This document shows positions 6,371 to 13,518 of a DNA stretch of 16,993 bases, piece after piece. The notes beneath the pieces are model-generated. The model was given only the letters and a program-made list of their open reading frames with translations. It made no database searches and had not been told where the DNA came from. The stretch's first letter is position 1, and each line of letters opens with the position of its first letter. The stretch is from contig JAVVEG010000035.1 of NCBI GenBank assembly GCA_032251455.1, positions 1-16,993 of the forward strand, in the 5' to 3' direction. Source of the DNA: JAVVEG01 sp032251455. Lineage in GTDB: Bacteria > Pseudomonadota > Gammaproteobacteria > Pseudomonadales > Pseudohongiellaceae. A program made the translations under genes and the position numbers.

Positions 6371-8866
6371 ATGCAATCCACGCAATCCACTTTCGCAAGA
6401 CTCTATCGGAGCCTGGTTTTTGCCCACCCCAGGCTGACCATTGCTGCCTTATTGCTCTTTGTCGTCGTATTCGCCTGGTTCGCCCAGAATTTCCGCCTCG
6501 ATGTGTCGGCTGACTCCCTGCTGTTGGAGGGCGATCAGGAGCTGGAGTATTCGCGTGTAATCAACCAGCGCTATGGGGTCAGGGAGTCTGTCGTGGTTGC
6601 CTTCACTCCGGAGCAGCCGCTGTTCAGTCAGCAATCGCTTGATGTGCTGGCTGCCCTACGTGATGAGTTGCTGGCCCTTGATCAGGTCGAATCCGTTGAT
6701 TCAATACTGAATGTCCCCATCTTCGGGGATACCCCGCTAATGGGGATTTCCGAGGATTACGACACGCTGCTCGATGAAGGCGTGGATCTGGATCAAGCCA
6801 GGACAGAGCTGATCAACAGTCCCGTATTCAGCAATGCTGTGATCAGCCCTGATGGCCAGACGGCCGCCCTGCTGGTCAGCTTTGCCTTTGATGAGCGTTA
6901 TCACGAGCTGGTCGGTCGTCGCAATGCACTGCGCAGCCAGCGTGACAGCAGCGGTCTGAGTGCCGAGGAACAGGCTGAACTGGCCCGTGTCAGCGCTGAA
7001 TTTGATCAGCACAGCAGCCAATCGGCGGAACAGCGTCATCAGGATATTGCCCGTATTCGCACCATTCTTGAGTCCTATCAGCAGCATGGCACGGTTTATC
7101 TGGGCGGAGCCCCCATGATTGCCGATGACCTGGTGACCTTTGTCCAGTCTGATCTGGCTACTTTCAGTATTGGAGTATTTGCCTTTATCGTGCTTGCGCT
7201 GGGCCTGATTTTCAGAAGCCTGCGCTGGGTGTTCCTGCCCCTGGCCTGTTGCGCAGTTGCCGGTGTCATTGTGGTCGGCATTCTTGGTCTGATGGATTGG
7301 CGGGTAACCGTGGTGTCGTCCAACTTCATGTCTCTGTTGCTGATCATCACCATCTCACTGACGGTGCATCTGATAGTGCGCTACCGGGAATTGCGCGCGA
7401 CCAGGCACTTTACCGATCATGGCCGCCTGTTGCGACATGCGGTTCTGGTCATGTTCAAACCCTGTCTGTATACCGCACTGACCACGATTGTCGCGTTTGG
7501 TTCACTGGTGGTCAGTGGCATATCCCCGATCATTTCCTTTGGCTGGATCATGGTGATGGGAGTGATTACGGCGCTGGGGGTGGTCTTCCTGCTGTTTCCT
7601 TCCCTGCTGGTGCTGTTGCCGGCCGAGAAAGCCGTGCCGGCAGGTGCGCCTGGACTGAATCTTACCGCCGCCCTGGCAAGACTGACGGACCGGTCCGGCC
7701 GATGGGTGCTGTTTGTGGCTGCAGCGCTGATGTTGCTCAGCGTGGTGGGTCTGAGCAGACTGCAGGTGGAAAACAGCTTTATCGACTACTTCAGTGAAGA
7801 GACGGAAATCTACAAGGGGATGAGTCTGCTTGATCAAAAGCTGGGCGGTACCCTGTCCATGGATGTCATCGTGGATTTGCCGCAGCTGCCCGACGATGGG
7901 TTTGACGACGGATTTGATGATGGTTTTGATGATGGTTTCGATGAAGGGGGTAATGAGGCGTACTGGTTTACCGGAGCCAGGATGGAAGAGATCAAGGCCA
8001 TCCATCAATATATCGAGACTTTTCCCCACACCGGCAAGGTTCTGTCATTTGGAGCAGTCATTCAGTTGGCCGAACAGCTCAATGGCAATCAGACGGTGGA
8101 CAGCTTTGTCTGGTCCCTGCTGTATACCATGCTGCCAGAGGCGCTCAAGGATACGGTGCTGACACCATTTGTTTCCGTTGCGGATAATCAGTTGCGCTTC
8201 AATGTCCGGGTCATCGAATCCGACCAGAGCCTGAACCGCAATGAATTGATTCTGGGCATTGAACGCGGGATAGAAGAGCAGTTCGGTTACAGCGATGATC
8301 AGGTGCATGTGACAGGTATCCTGGTGCTCTACAACAATGTGCTGCAGAGCCTTTATGAATCACAGATACTGACCCTGGGTGTCGTACTGCTCGCCATCAT
8401 GCTGATGTTCCTGGTGCTGTTTCGTTCACTCAAAATTGCTGTCCTGTGCATTATCCCGAATATTCTCGCTGCGGCTTTTGTCCTGGGTATCATGGGCTGG
8501 CTGGGTATTCCGCTGGATATCATGACCATCACCATAGCGGCTATCTCGATTGGTATCGGTGTGGACAATACCATTCACTACATGCACCGCTATCGACGCG
8601 AGTTTCAGCGCCTGGGCAATTATCGGACGACCATGTTTTTCTGCCATGACAGCATCGCCCGGGCCATGTATTTCACTTCATTGACAATTGTCGCCGGCTT
8701 TTCGATTCTGGTTCTTTCCAACTTTATTCCCACCATTGTGTTTGGTCTGTTGACCAGTATTGCCATGTTGTTTGCTCTTATGGGCGCTCTGACCCTGCTG
8801 CCACAATTGCTGATAACATTCCGGCCACTGGGACCGGAACACGAACAAACCCGAACAGTCAGTTGA
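6371..8866 (+). CDS. RND/MMPL-family exporter
   Basis: An 831-aa inner-membrane transporter of the RND superfamily (MMPL/COG1033 type), presumably driven by the proton gradient. It shows the duplicated layout: TM1 about 22-40, a large periplasmic loop to about 258, a membrane cluster about 263-430, TM7 about 443-461, a second periplasmic loop, and a last cluster about 666-820. Typical motifs are FSIGVFAFIVLALGLIFRSL in the first cluster and GIGVDNTIHYMHRYRREF in the second. It lacks a membrane-fusion partner next door, as is common for the lipid-type MMPL exporters; the cargo is unknown. The second loop carries a DDGF tandem repeat at 508-526, which is unusual. The gene ends 19 bases before the ClpP-like gene, which has its own ribosome site, so they are probably one transcript. 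The start at 6371 follows GAAGGG. Confidence 0.9.
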   Translation: MQSTQSTFARLYRSLVFAHPRLTIAALLLFVVVFAWFAQNFRLDVSADSLLLEGDQELEYSRVINQRYGVRESVVVAFTPEQPLFSQQSLDVLAALRDELLALDQVESVDSILNVPIFGDTPLMGISEDYDTLLDEGVDLDQARTELINSPVFSNAVISPDGQTAALLVSFAFDERYHELVGRRNALRSQRDSSGLSAEEQAELARVSAEFDQHSSQSAEQRHQDIARIRTILESYQQHGTVYLGGAPMIADDLVTFVQSDLATFSIGVFAFIVLALGLIFRSLRWVFLPLACCAVAGVIVVGILGLMDWRVTVVSSNFMSLLLIITISLTVHLIVRYRELRATRHFTDHGRLLRHAVLVMFKPCLYTALTTIVAFGSLVVSGISPIISFGWIMVMGVITALGVVFLLFPSLLVLLPAEKAVPAGAPGLNLTAALARLTDRSGRWVLFVAAALMLLSVVGLSRLQVENSFIDYFSEETEIYKGMSLLDQKLGGTLSMDVIVDLPQLPDDGFDDGFDDGFDDGFDEGGNEAYWFTGARMEEIKAIHQYIETFPHTGKVLSFGAVIQLAEQLNGNQTVDSFVWSLLYTMLPEALKDTVLTPFVSVADNQLRFNVRVIESDQSLNRNELILGIERGIEEQFGYSDDQVHVTGILVLYNNVLQSLYESQILTLGVVLLAIMLMFLVLFRSLKIAVLCIIPNILAAAFVLGIMGWLGIPLDIMTITIAAISIGIGVDNTIHYMHRYRREFQRLGNYRTTMFFCHDSIARAMYFTSLTIVAGFSILVLSNFIPTIVFGLLTSIAMLFALMGALTLLPQLLITFRPLGPEHEQTRTVS
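7892..7948 (+). repeat. In-frame 12-base tandem repeat coding DDGF x4 + DEG
   Basis: Four 12-base units start at 7892, 7904, 7916 and 7928, each coding Asp-Asp-Gly-Phe, followed by a degenerate unit (DEGG) at 7940. Units three and four differ by one base, which suggests recent duplication. Because the unit is 12 bases, slippage would change loop length without shifting frame. The repeat falls in the second periplasmic loop of the exporter. Confidence 0.9.
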
Positions 8867-8885
8867 TACAAGATGGAGACTATAA

Positions 8886-9470
8886 ATGCCGAACAAACCC
8901 GATGAAAAAGAAGTGACCGAAGGTGCCTCAGGTCGCTTTATGGATGAAAAGCTTTTCAAGTCCAGAGCCATTACCATTTTTGGCGAAATTGATGAGAAGC
9001 TGGCCCGTCATGTGACTGAAAAATTGTTGGCTTTGGCCGCGGACAGTGATGATCCCATTACTATCTATATCAGTTCGCCGGGAGGGCATGTTGAATCCGG
9101 TGATGTGATCTATGACATGATCAAGTTCATCAAACCTGAAGTAAAAGTGATTGGAACCGGCTGGGTTGCCAGTGCGGCAACCACCATCTATCTGGCGGCG
9201 AAAAAGGAAAACAGGTTAGCCCTGCCCAATACGCGGTTTCTGGTGCATCAACCGCTGGGAGGATCAAGAGGAACAGCCTCGGATATCAAGATTCAGGCCG
9301 AGCAGATTGTCAAGACCCGTGCCCGCATCAATCAATTGATCGCTGATGAAACCGGGCAACCACTTGAGCGAGTGGCGAAGGATACCGATCGGGATTTCTG
9401 GCTGTCGGTGGATGAGGCCATTGCCTATGGTCTGGTCGGCAAGGTAATCAGCAGCGCTGATCAAATCTGA
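8886..9470 (+). CDS. ClpP-family serine protease paralogue
   Basis: A 194-aa ClpP-type peptidase subunit. The triad is complete: Ser96 in GTGWVASAATTIYLAA (90-105), His121 in RFLVHQPLGG (117-126) and Asp170 in KDTDRDFWLS (165-174). YISSPGGHVESGD (61-73) is the usual oxyanion-hole region. ClpP forms tetradecameric barrels that degrade proteins fed by ClpX or ClpA. This copy is not beside tig, clpX or lon, and its sequence (WVASAATTIYL in place of the QAASMGAFLL common in housekeeping ClpP) marks it as a divergent paralogue. It has no obvious long propeptide. The start at 8886 follows GATGGAGACTATAA. It directly follows the exporter gene, probably in an operon. The partner ATPase is unknown. 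Confidence 0.9.
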   Translation: MPNKPDEKEVTEGASGRFMDEKLFKSRAITIFGEIDEKLARHVTEKLLALAADSDDPITIYISSPGGHVESGDVIYDMIKFIKPEVKVIGTGWVASAATTIYLAAKKENRLALPNTRFLVHQPLGGSRGTASDIKIQAEQIVKTRARINQLIADETGQPLERVAKDTDRDFWLSVDEAIAYGLVGKVISSADQI

Positions 9471-9475
9471 TCAGC
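9456..9475. terminator. Hairpin over the stop of the ClpP-like gene
   Basis: GCTGATCA (9456-9463) pairs perfectly with TGATCAGC (9468-9475) around a 4-base loop AATC, and the TGA stop lies in the second arm. No run of T follows, so this is at best an atypical terminator or an mRNA-end stabiliser. It lies between convergent genes. Confidence 0.35.
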
Positions 9476-9498
9476 AGTATGCACAGGATTGGGAAAGG

Positions 9499-9930
9499 CT
9501 ATTCTGATACGGAATTGGTGCGCACGAAGCGGGCTTGCTGATTTCTGACCAGCGCACAAATGACATGGTAATCAGGTTGGCAGGACAGGGCACGGGCAAC
9601 CGCCGTATCCCTGTCGATCTGGTCAACAATGACGCGGGCACTGACGCCCTGGTACTCCACCTCGATAAAAGCACTGCTGCCATTGATGCGGCCGTTGCTG
9701 GTATTCCAGACCAGGCCCATGGTTTCCACCGGATCAACGACAAAACGCTGGCCGTCACTCCAGACCTTGATGGTAAGCAGCGTGTTTTCAGCATTCCAGA
9801 TACCCGACCAGTTTGATTTTTCCTGTGTTTCAGTAGTGTCCTGAGCCAGAGAGTGAGCTGGAATGCAAGCCAGGAATACGGTTCCGTAAAAGATGAAAGG
9901 CTTGAGAAGCAGGTTGAATATGGCTCGCAT
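9499..9930 (-). CDS. Small exported protein of unknown function
   Basis: A 143-aa protein with an N-terminal signal sequence (basic MRAIFNLLLK, a hydrophobic stretch, HSLA before QDTTE, likely cleavage after residue 29). The mature part starts NWSGIWNAENTLLTIKVW (40-57), giving a beta-rich small-domain impression, and has a possible disulfide pair C117 and C125. No family was recognised. The start at 9930 is the only ATG that includes the signal peptide; its ribosome site is weak. It converges on the ClpP-like gene, 28 bases away. Upstream, on the same strand, lies the NnrU-type gene with 68 bases between, so the two may be co-transcribed. The position of C22 (FLAC) is a poor lipobox, so a lipoprotein is unlikely. 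Confidence 0.72.
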   Translation of the reverse strand: MRAIFNLLLKPFIFYGTVFLACIPAHSLAQDTTETQEKSNWSGIWNAENTLLTIKVWSDGQRFVVDPVETMGLVWNTSNGRINGSSAFIEVEYQGVSARVIVDQIDRDTAVARALSCQPDYHVICALVRNQQARFVRTNSVSE

Positions 9931-9998
9931 GCTATCTACTCAGGTTGCACAGATGGCCGTCTCAGTAGCTTCCATTCTGCCTCAAGGGGAGAGACTTA

Positions 9999-10460
9999 TT
10001 ACGGATACCAGATATCCAGGCCGGTACCAAACAGTTCGCCATGCCCCAGGTACAATACCACCCAGGCCAGGAGCCCGGCCATTATAGCAGCAACATCCCA
10101 CTGCACGGAGAATTCTTTGCCTGCACCGAGGGTGCTGGCGGGAAAGTTTCTGGCGTACTGCCAGAGACTCCAGAGTGTTAAAGTGCCGAATAGCAATATC
10201 GAGGCCAGATCACCATTGCTGAGCAGATGGGCTATACCCCAAAGGCTGACTGCCAGCAGGGCTGGGCGGCGCAAATGGGTTCGCAACCATGAGCGCGGTA
10301 ATATTGCCGCTGCCATCAGAATACAGGCAGCAATCATCAGCGGATAGCTGTATTGTCGCCAGGGCCAGGGTGGAACCCATACCTGAATGAATTGACTGGA
10401 ATTCTGGATCAGCAGGCTGACCAGAAAGAAGAAGGCAAGACCTGAAATCAATAACAGCAC
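9999..10460 (-). CDS. NnrU-type integral membrane protein, short N-terminus
   Basis: A hydrophobic protein resembling the NnrU family: VWVPPWPWRQYSYPLMIAA, then LRRPALLAVSLWGIAHLLSNGDLASILLFG, which match the NnrU signature (RHPxLxGVxxWALAHLLANGDLAS). NnrU proteins are inner-membrane proteins linked in some bacteria to nitrite and nitric-oxide metabolism; their biochemical role is not settled. I see about four membrane segments. The usual first segment of NnrU (with HSLPAF-like sequence) is missing. The open frame continues upstream to an ATG at 10574, but that would overlap the oxyR start and reads as non-membrane sequence, so I place a provisional GTG start at 10460 (153 aa) without a good ribosome site. 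It could be a natural short form or a decayed gene. Divergent from oxyR. Confidence 0.62.
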   Translation of the reverse strand: MLLLISGLAFFFLVSLLIQNSSQFIQVWVPPWPWRQYSYPLMIAACILMAAAILPRSWLRTHLRRPALLAVSLWGIAHLLSNGDLASILLFGTLTLWSLWQYARNFPASTLGAGKEFSVQWDVAAIMAGLLAWVVLYLGHGELFGTGLDIWYP

Positions 10461-10551
10461 GTTGCAGCAGGACCCCTGTATAGTATCCAGATCAGTAACA
10501 TCATGCCGGTCGGGAGTGTGATTGTATACCGTCCCCCAAAAGGAGTCAGTT

Positions 10552-11466
10552 GTGAGCCATTTACCCACCACCAAACAATTGAAATACTTTGTTGCCCTGG
10601 ATCAGATTGGTCATTTTGGCAAGGCTGCAGAAGCCTGTTTTGTGTCTCAGCCAGCATTCAGTGTGGCCATCCGTGAACTGGAAAGCACGCTGAATATTCA
10701 GTTGGTGGACAGGACCAACAAAAATGTCACCATTACCAGTCTGGGCCGGGAGATCGCGGCGCAGGCACGACAGGTTTTGCGTAATCTGGACGAACTGGTG
10801 GAGTTGGCACAAGGCAACCAGCAGCCACTTACCGGCCCCTTGAAGCTGGGTGTTATCCCGACCATTGCCCCCTTCCTGCTGCCCCGGTTACTGCCGTTAT
10901 TACGCAAGGCCTATCCCGAACTGAAACTGCACCTGAAGGAAGACCTTACCGAGCGGGTTTATGAGAGGCTGATGGATGGAGAGCTTGATCTGATTCTGAT
11001 AGCACTGCCGTATGATCTGCGCAATGTAAGTGAGATGCCTTTGTTGATTGACCGTTTTTTTCTGGCTCATCGCCAGGGTAGCCAGTTTCTCAATGGCTCC
11101 GCACATCAACCCGGCGATTTGCCGCAGGACAGTATCCTGTTGCTGGAGGATGGCCATTGTTTGCGGGATCATGCCTTGTCGGCCTGCAATATCAAGAACG
11201 CGGACAAGGTCAGTAGTATTACGGCGACAAGCCTGTTGACCCTGGTGCAGATGGTCGATGCCGATCTGGGTATCACCTATCTGCCTGAAATGGCGATTGG
11301 TTCGGCATTGCTGAAAAATACCCGCATCAAGACCGTGCCGATGGACAAGAACAGTTATCGTGAGATCGGCCTGGTCTGGCGCAAGGCCAGTACGCGTAAT
11401 GAAGAGTTTCAGCTTTTAGGCAAATTCATTCAGGATCACTGCAAGCGCAATGCGGTTGCAAGTTGA
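10552..11466 (+). CDS. oxyR: Hydrogen-peroxide-sensing regulator OxyR
   Basis: A LysR-type regulator of 304 aa that senses peroxide through a reversible disulfide and activates catalase, peroxidase and Fe-S protection genes. The N-terminal helix-turn-helix lies at about 15-45 (HFGKAAEACFVSQPAFSVAI). The redox loop LEDGHCLRDHALSAC (199-212) contains Cys203 and Cys212, nine residues apart, matching E. coli Cys199 and Cys208. TSLLTLVQMVDADLGITYLP follows, as in OxyR. The start is GTG at 10552, with AGGAG six bases upstream (10541-10545); the TTG at 10522 lacks such a site. It is divergent from the NnrU-type gene; OxyR commonly represses itself from such a spacer, though I did not identify a clear OxyR motif here. 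The copper monooxygenase gene follows after 65 bases on the same strand and might be read through. Confidence 0.92.
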   Translation: MSHLPTTKQLKYFVALDQIGHFGKAAEACFVSQPAFSVAIRELESTLNIQLVDRTNKNVTITSLGREIAAQARQVLRNLDELVELAQGNQQPLTGPLKLGVIPTIAPFLLPRLLPLLRKAYPELKLHLKEDLTERVYERLMDGELDLILIALPYDLRNVSEMPLLIDRFFLAHRQGSQFLNGSAHQPGDLPQDSILLLEDGHCLRDHALSACNIKNADKVSSITATSLLTLVQMVDADLGITYLPEMAIGSALLKNTRIKTVPMDKNSYREIGLVWRKASTRNEEFQLLGKFIQDHCKRNAVAS

Positions 11467-11531
11467 TATCTGATATGGAAAGATAGTTGCTGACACTTTG
11501 TCATAAACTAATGACAGCATTGGAGTTGGCA

Positions 11532-13499
11532 ATGAAGTATCTGTTTTTTATTAGATTTACACGGAAGAGCCTGGCGGTTCTGGCCGTGTTTGCCTGGGCA
11601 GGCATGCCGACGATACAGGCTCTGGCAGCCACGGTCGACAAGGCAGCCAATTTCACCCTGTTCGATGAGCAGGGCAAGGCCGTGGAACTGCATTACCATC
11701 AGCAGGCCGATGCAGTTATCCTGATCGGCCACCGCCTCGGCTCTGCCTTGGTACAGGAATCGGTTCGGGCCGTGCAGGATCTGCTGTCGGAACAGGCCGC
11801 AGCCGATGTCCCTGTGTTCATGATCAATCCGCAATCCAGTGTCAGTCGTGCCGAGTTGGCTGCAGACAAAGCCCGTATTGGCAGTGACTACCCCCTGCTG
11901 CAGGATAATATGCAGCTGGTCGCCAGTACTCTTGCACTGAGCCACGCCGGGGAGGTGTTGGTGATTGACCCGACACGCTGGCAGATCGTCTATCGTGGAC
12001 CAGTCATTGGTCCGGGCAGCGAGCCGGCAAGACAACAGTTGCAGGCATTGTTGACAGAACAAACAGCACCTCAGCGGGAGCCGGTTACAGTGGCTTTTTC
12101 CGATGCCTGGGCTGAAGAGGCTTTTCAGTTTGCAGCTATCGATGCACTGGGGCAGATCAGTTATGCCCGGACCATAGCTCCCCTGCTGGCTGAGAAATGT
12201 GCCAGTTGCCACCGGGAGGGTGGCATCGCACCCTGGGCCATGAGCAGTCATCAGATGGTACAGGGTTTTTCACCAATGATTCGGGAGGTCATTCTGACCA
12301 AACGTATGCCGCCCTGGCATGCAGACCCTGAAGTCAACAGTTTCAAGCATGATCTGAGCCTGAGTGCAGACGAGGCGAGGAAGCTGGTGCACTGGATCGA
12401 TACCGGTGCTGCCCGCGGTGAGGGGGAAGACCCCCTGCTGGCCATCAAGGCCGTGACTACCGAATGGGAAATGGGAGAACCGGACCTGATTGTGGAGTTG
12501 CCGGAATTCCCGGTACCGGCAACCGGGGTGCTGGATTATCAGTTTTTTGAGGTGAAGAATCCGCTCGATCGCGATGTCTGGGTGAAGGCCGTCCAGATTG
12601 CTCCAGGGGACAGACAGGTAGTTCACCATGCCATTGCCACCTTTGGTGAGACTTCCGCAATGGGTGAGCGGGTGGGCAGTGGCGAGTCACTGCTGCAGGC
12701 ACAGTTGATGACCTTTGTGCCGGGTAATGAAACCTATGAATATCCTGAAAACACCGGGGTATTCATCCCGCAGGGGTCTTCCTTCTTCACCCAGATGCAT
12801 TACACCACCTACGGGCAGGAAACCGTGGATAAAACCCGCATAGGGCTTTATTTCAGTGAAGAAGAGCCGCAGTACATGTTGCAGCATTATTCGATTCTGG
12901 ATCAGACCCTGCACATCCCGGCCGGTGCTGCCGCGCATGAAGAAGCAGCCTATTATCAATTCCAGCGCGATGCGGTTATCTATAGTCTGTTCCCGCATGC
13001 ACACTACCGTGGCCGCAGTTCTCAATTCAGTCTGGTTTATCCTGATGGCAGTGAGCGACTGGTTCTGTCAGTGCCCAATTATGATTTCAACTGGCAGCGT
13101 TATTTTCAGTTCGAGGAGCCATTGGAGGTTCCAGCGGGTACCAAAGTCATTCACAGCACGGTCTACGACAACTCCAGCGCAAATTTAAGCAATCCGGACC
13201 CGACCGTGAGCGTGCGCTTTGGCGAACAAACCTGGGAGGAAATGCTTTATGGCGGTATTTCTTTCCGTTATGCCGATGCCCGTCCAGGCGATAATGAGGT
13301 TGATCCGATGCAGTATCTGACCAGTATTGGCATGGGCTTCATGGATACCGATATGGATGGCAAGGTAACTCTGGACGAAATGCCCGAACGCCAGCGCCAG
13401 TCGCTGGCCCTGGCTTTTGTCATGCTGGACAAGGACAAGTCGGGTGGGCTTGAACACGCTGAATTCCGGCAACTGATGAGCAGCCGCAATGGGTTCTGA
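11532..13499 (+). CDS. Secreted redoxin-haem-copper monooxygenase fusion with EF-hands
   Basis: A 655-aa exported multidomain protein. In order: signal peptide (about 1-32); a redoxin-like domain (about 35-160, closing with VLVIDPTRWQIVYRGP) that has lost the active cysteine; one c-type haem site KCASCH (222-227) followed by GGIAPWAM and MPPWHADP; and a copper type II ascorbate-dependent monooxygenase core. The PHM-like copper ligands are all visible: HH (365-366) and H423 for one copper, HAH (489-491) and M571 in TWEEMLYG for the other. The C-terminus has two EF-hand loops, DTDMDGKVTLDE (605-616) and DKDKSGGLEHAE (633-644). The enzyme should hydroxylate an unknown substrate with O2 in the periplasm, with haem as a possible built-in electron donor. 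GGAG six bases before the ATG fixes the start; the ATG at 11487 is not favoured. It follows oxyR and converges on the iorAB-like genes, 19 bases away. Confidence 0.87.
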   Translation: MKYLFFIRFTRKSLAVLAVFAWAGMPTIQALAATVDKAANFTLFDEQGKAVELHYHQQADAVILIGHRLGSALVQESVRAVQDLLSEQAAADVPVFMINPQSSVSRAELAADKARIGSDYPLLQDNMQLVASTLALSHAGEVLVIDPTRWQIVYRGPVIGPGSEPARQQLQALLTEQTAPQREPVTVAFSDAWAEEAFQFAAIDALGQISYARTIAPLLAEKCASCHREGGIAPWAMSSHQMVQGFSPMIREVILTKRMPPWHADPEVNSFKHDLSLSADEARKLVHWIDTGAARGEGEDPLLAIKAVTTEWEMGEPDLIVELPEFPVPATGVLDYQFFEVKNPLDRDVWVKAVQIAPGDRQVVHHAIATFGETSAMGERVGSGESLLQAQLMTFVPGNETYEYPENTGVFIPQGSSFFTQMHYTTYGQETVDKTRIGLYFSEEEPQYMLQHYSILDQTLHIPAGAAAHEEAAYYQFQRDAVIYSLFPHAHYRGRSSQFSLVYPDGSERLVLSVPNYDFNWQRYFQFEEPLEVPAGTKVIHSTVYDNSSANLSNPDPTVSVRFGEQTWEEMLYGGISFRYADARPGDNEVDPMQYLTSIGMGFMDTDMDGKVTLDEMPERQRQSLALAFVMLDKDKSGGLEHAEFRQLMSSRNGF

Positions 13500-13518
13500 C
13501 CATCACGGCGTTTGACGC

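Noticed and set aside
7249..7797. 182-codon alternate-frame ORF in the exporter
   Set aside because: Out-of-frame reading of a conserved membrane-protein gene with implausible composition.
7892..7948. CRISPR-like or transposon origin for the 12-base repeat
   Set aside because: Units are contiguous, in frame and code DDGF; there are no spacers or flanking inverted repeats.
10461..10574. Longer NnrU-type start at 10574
   Set aside because: The added residues are polar, overlap the oxyR ribosome site and start codon, and do not resemble the missing NnrU membrane segment.
11508..12251. 247-codon minus-strand frame under the copper oxygenase gene
   Set aside because: Cysteine-rich, low-plausibility translation, antisense to a gene with clear domains.
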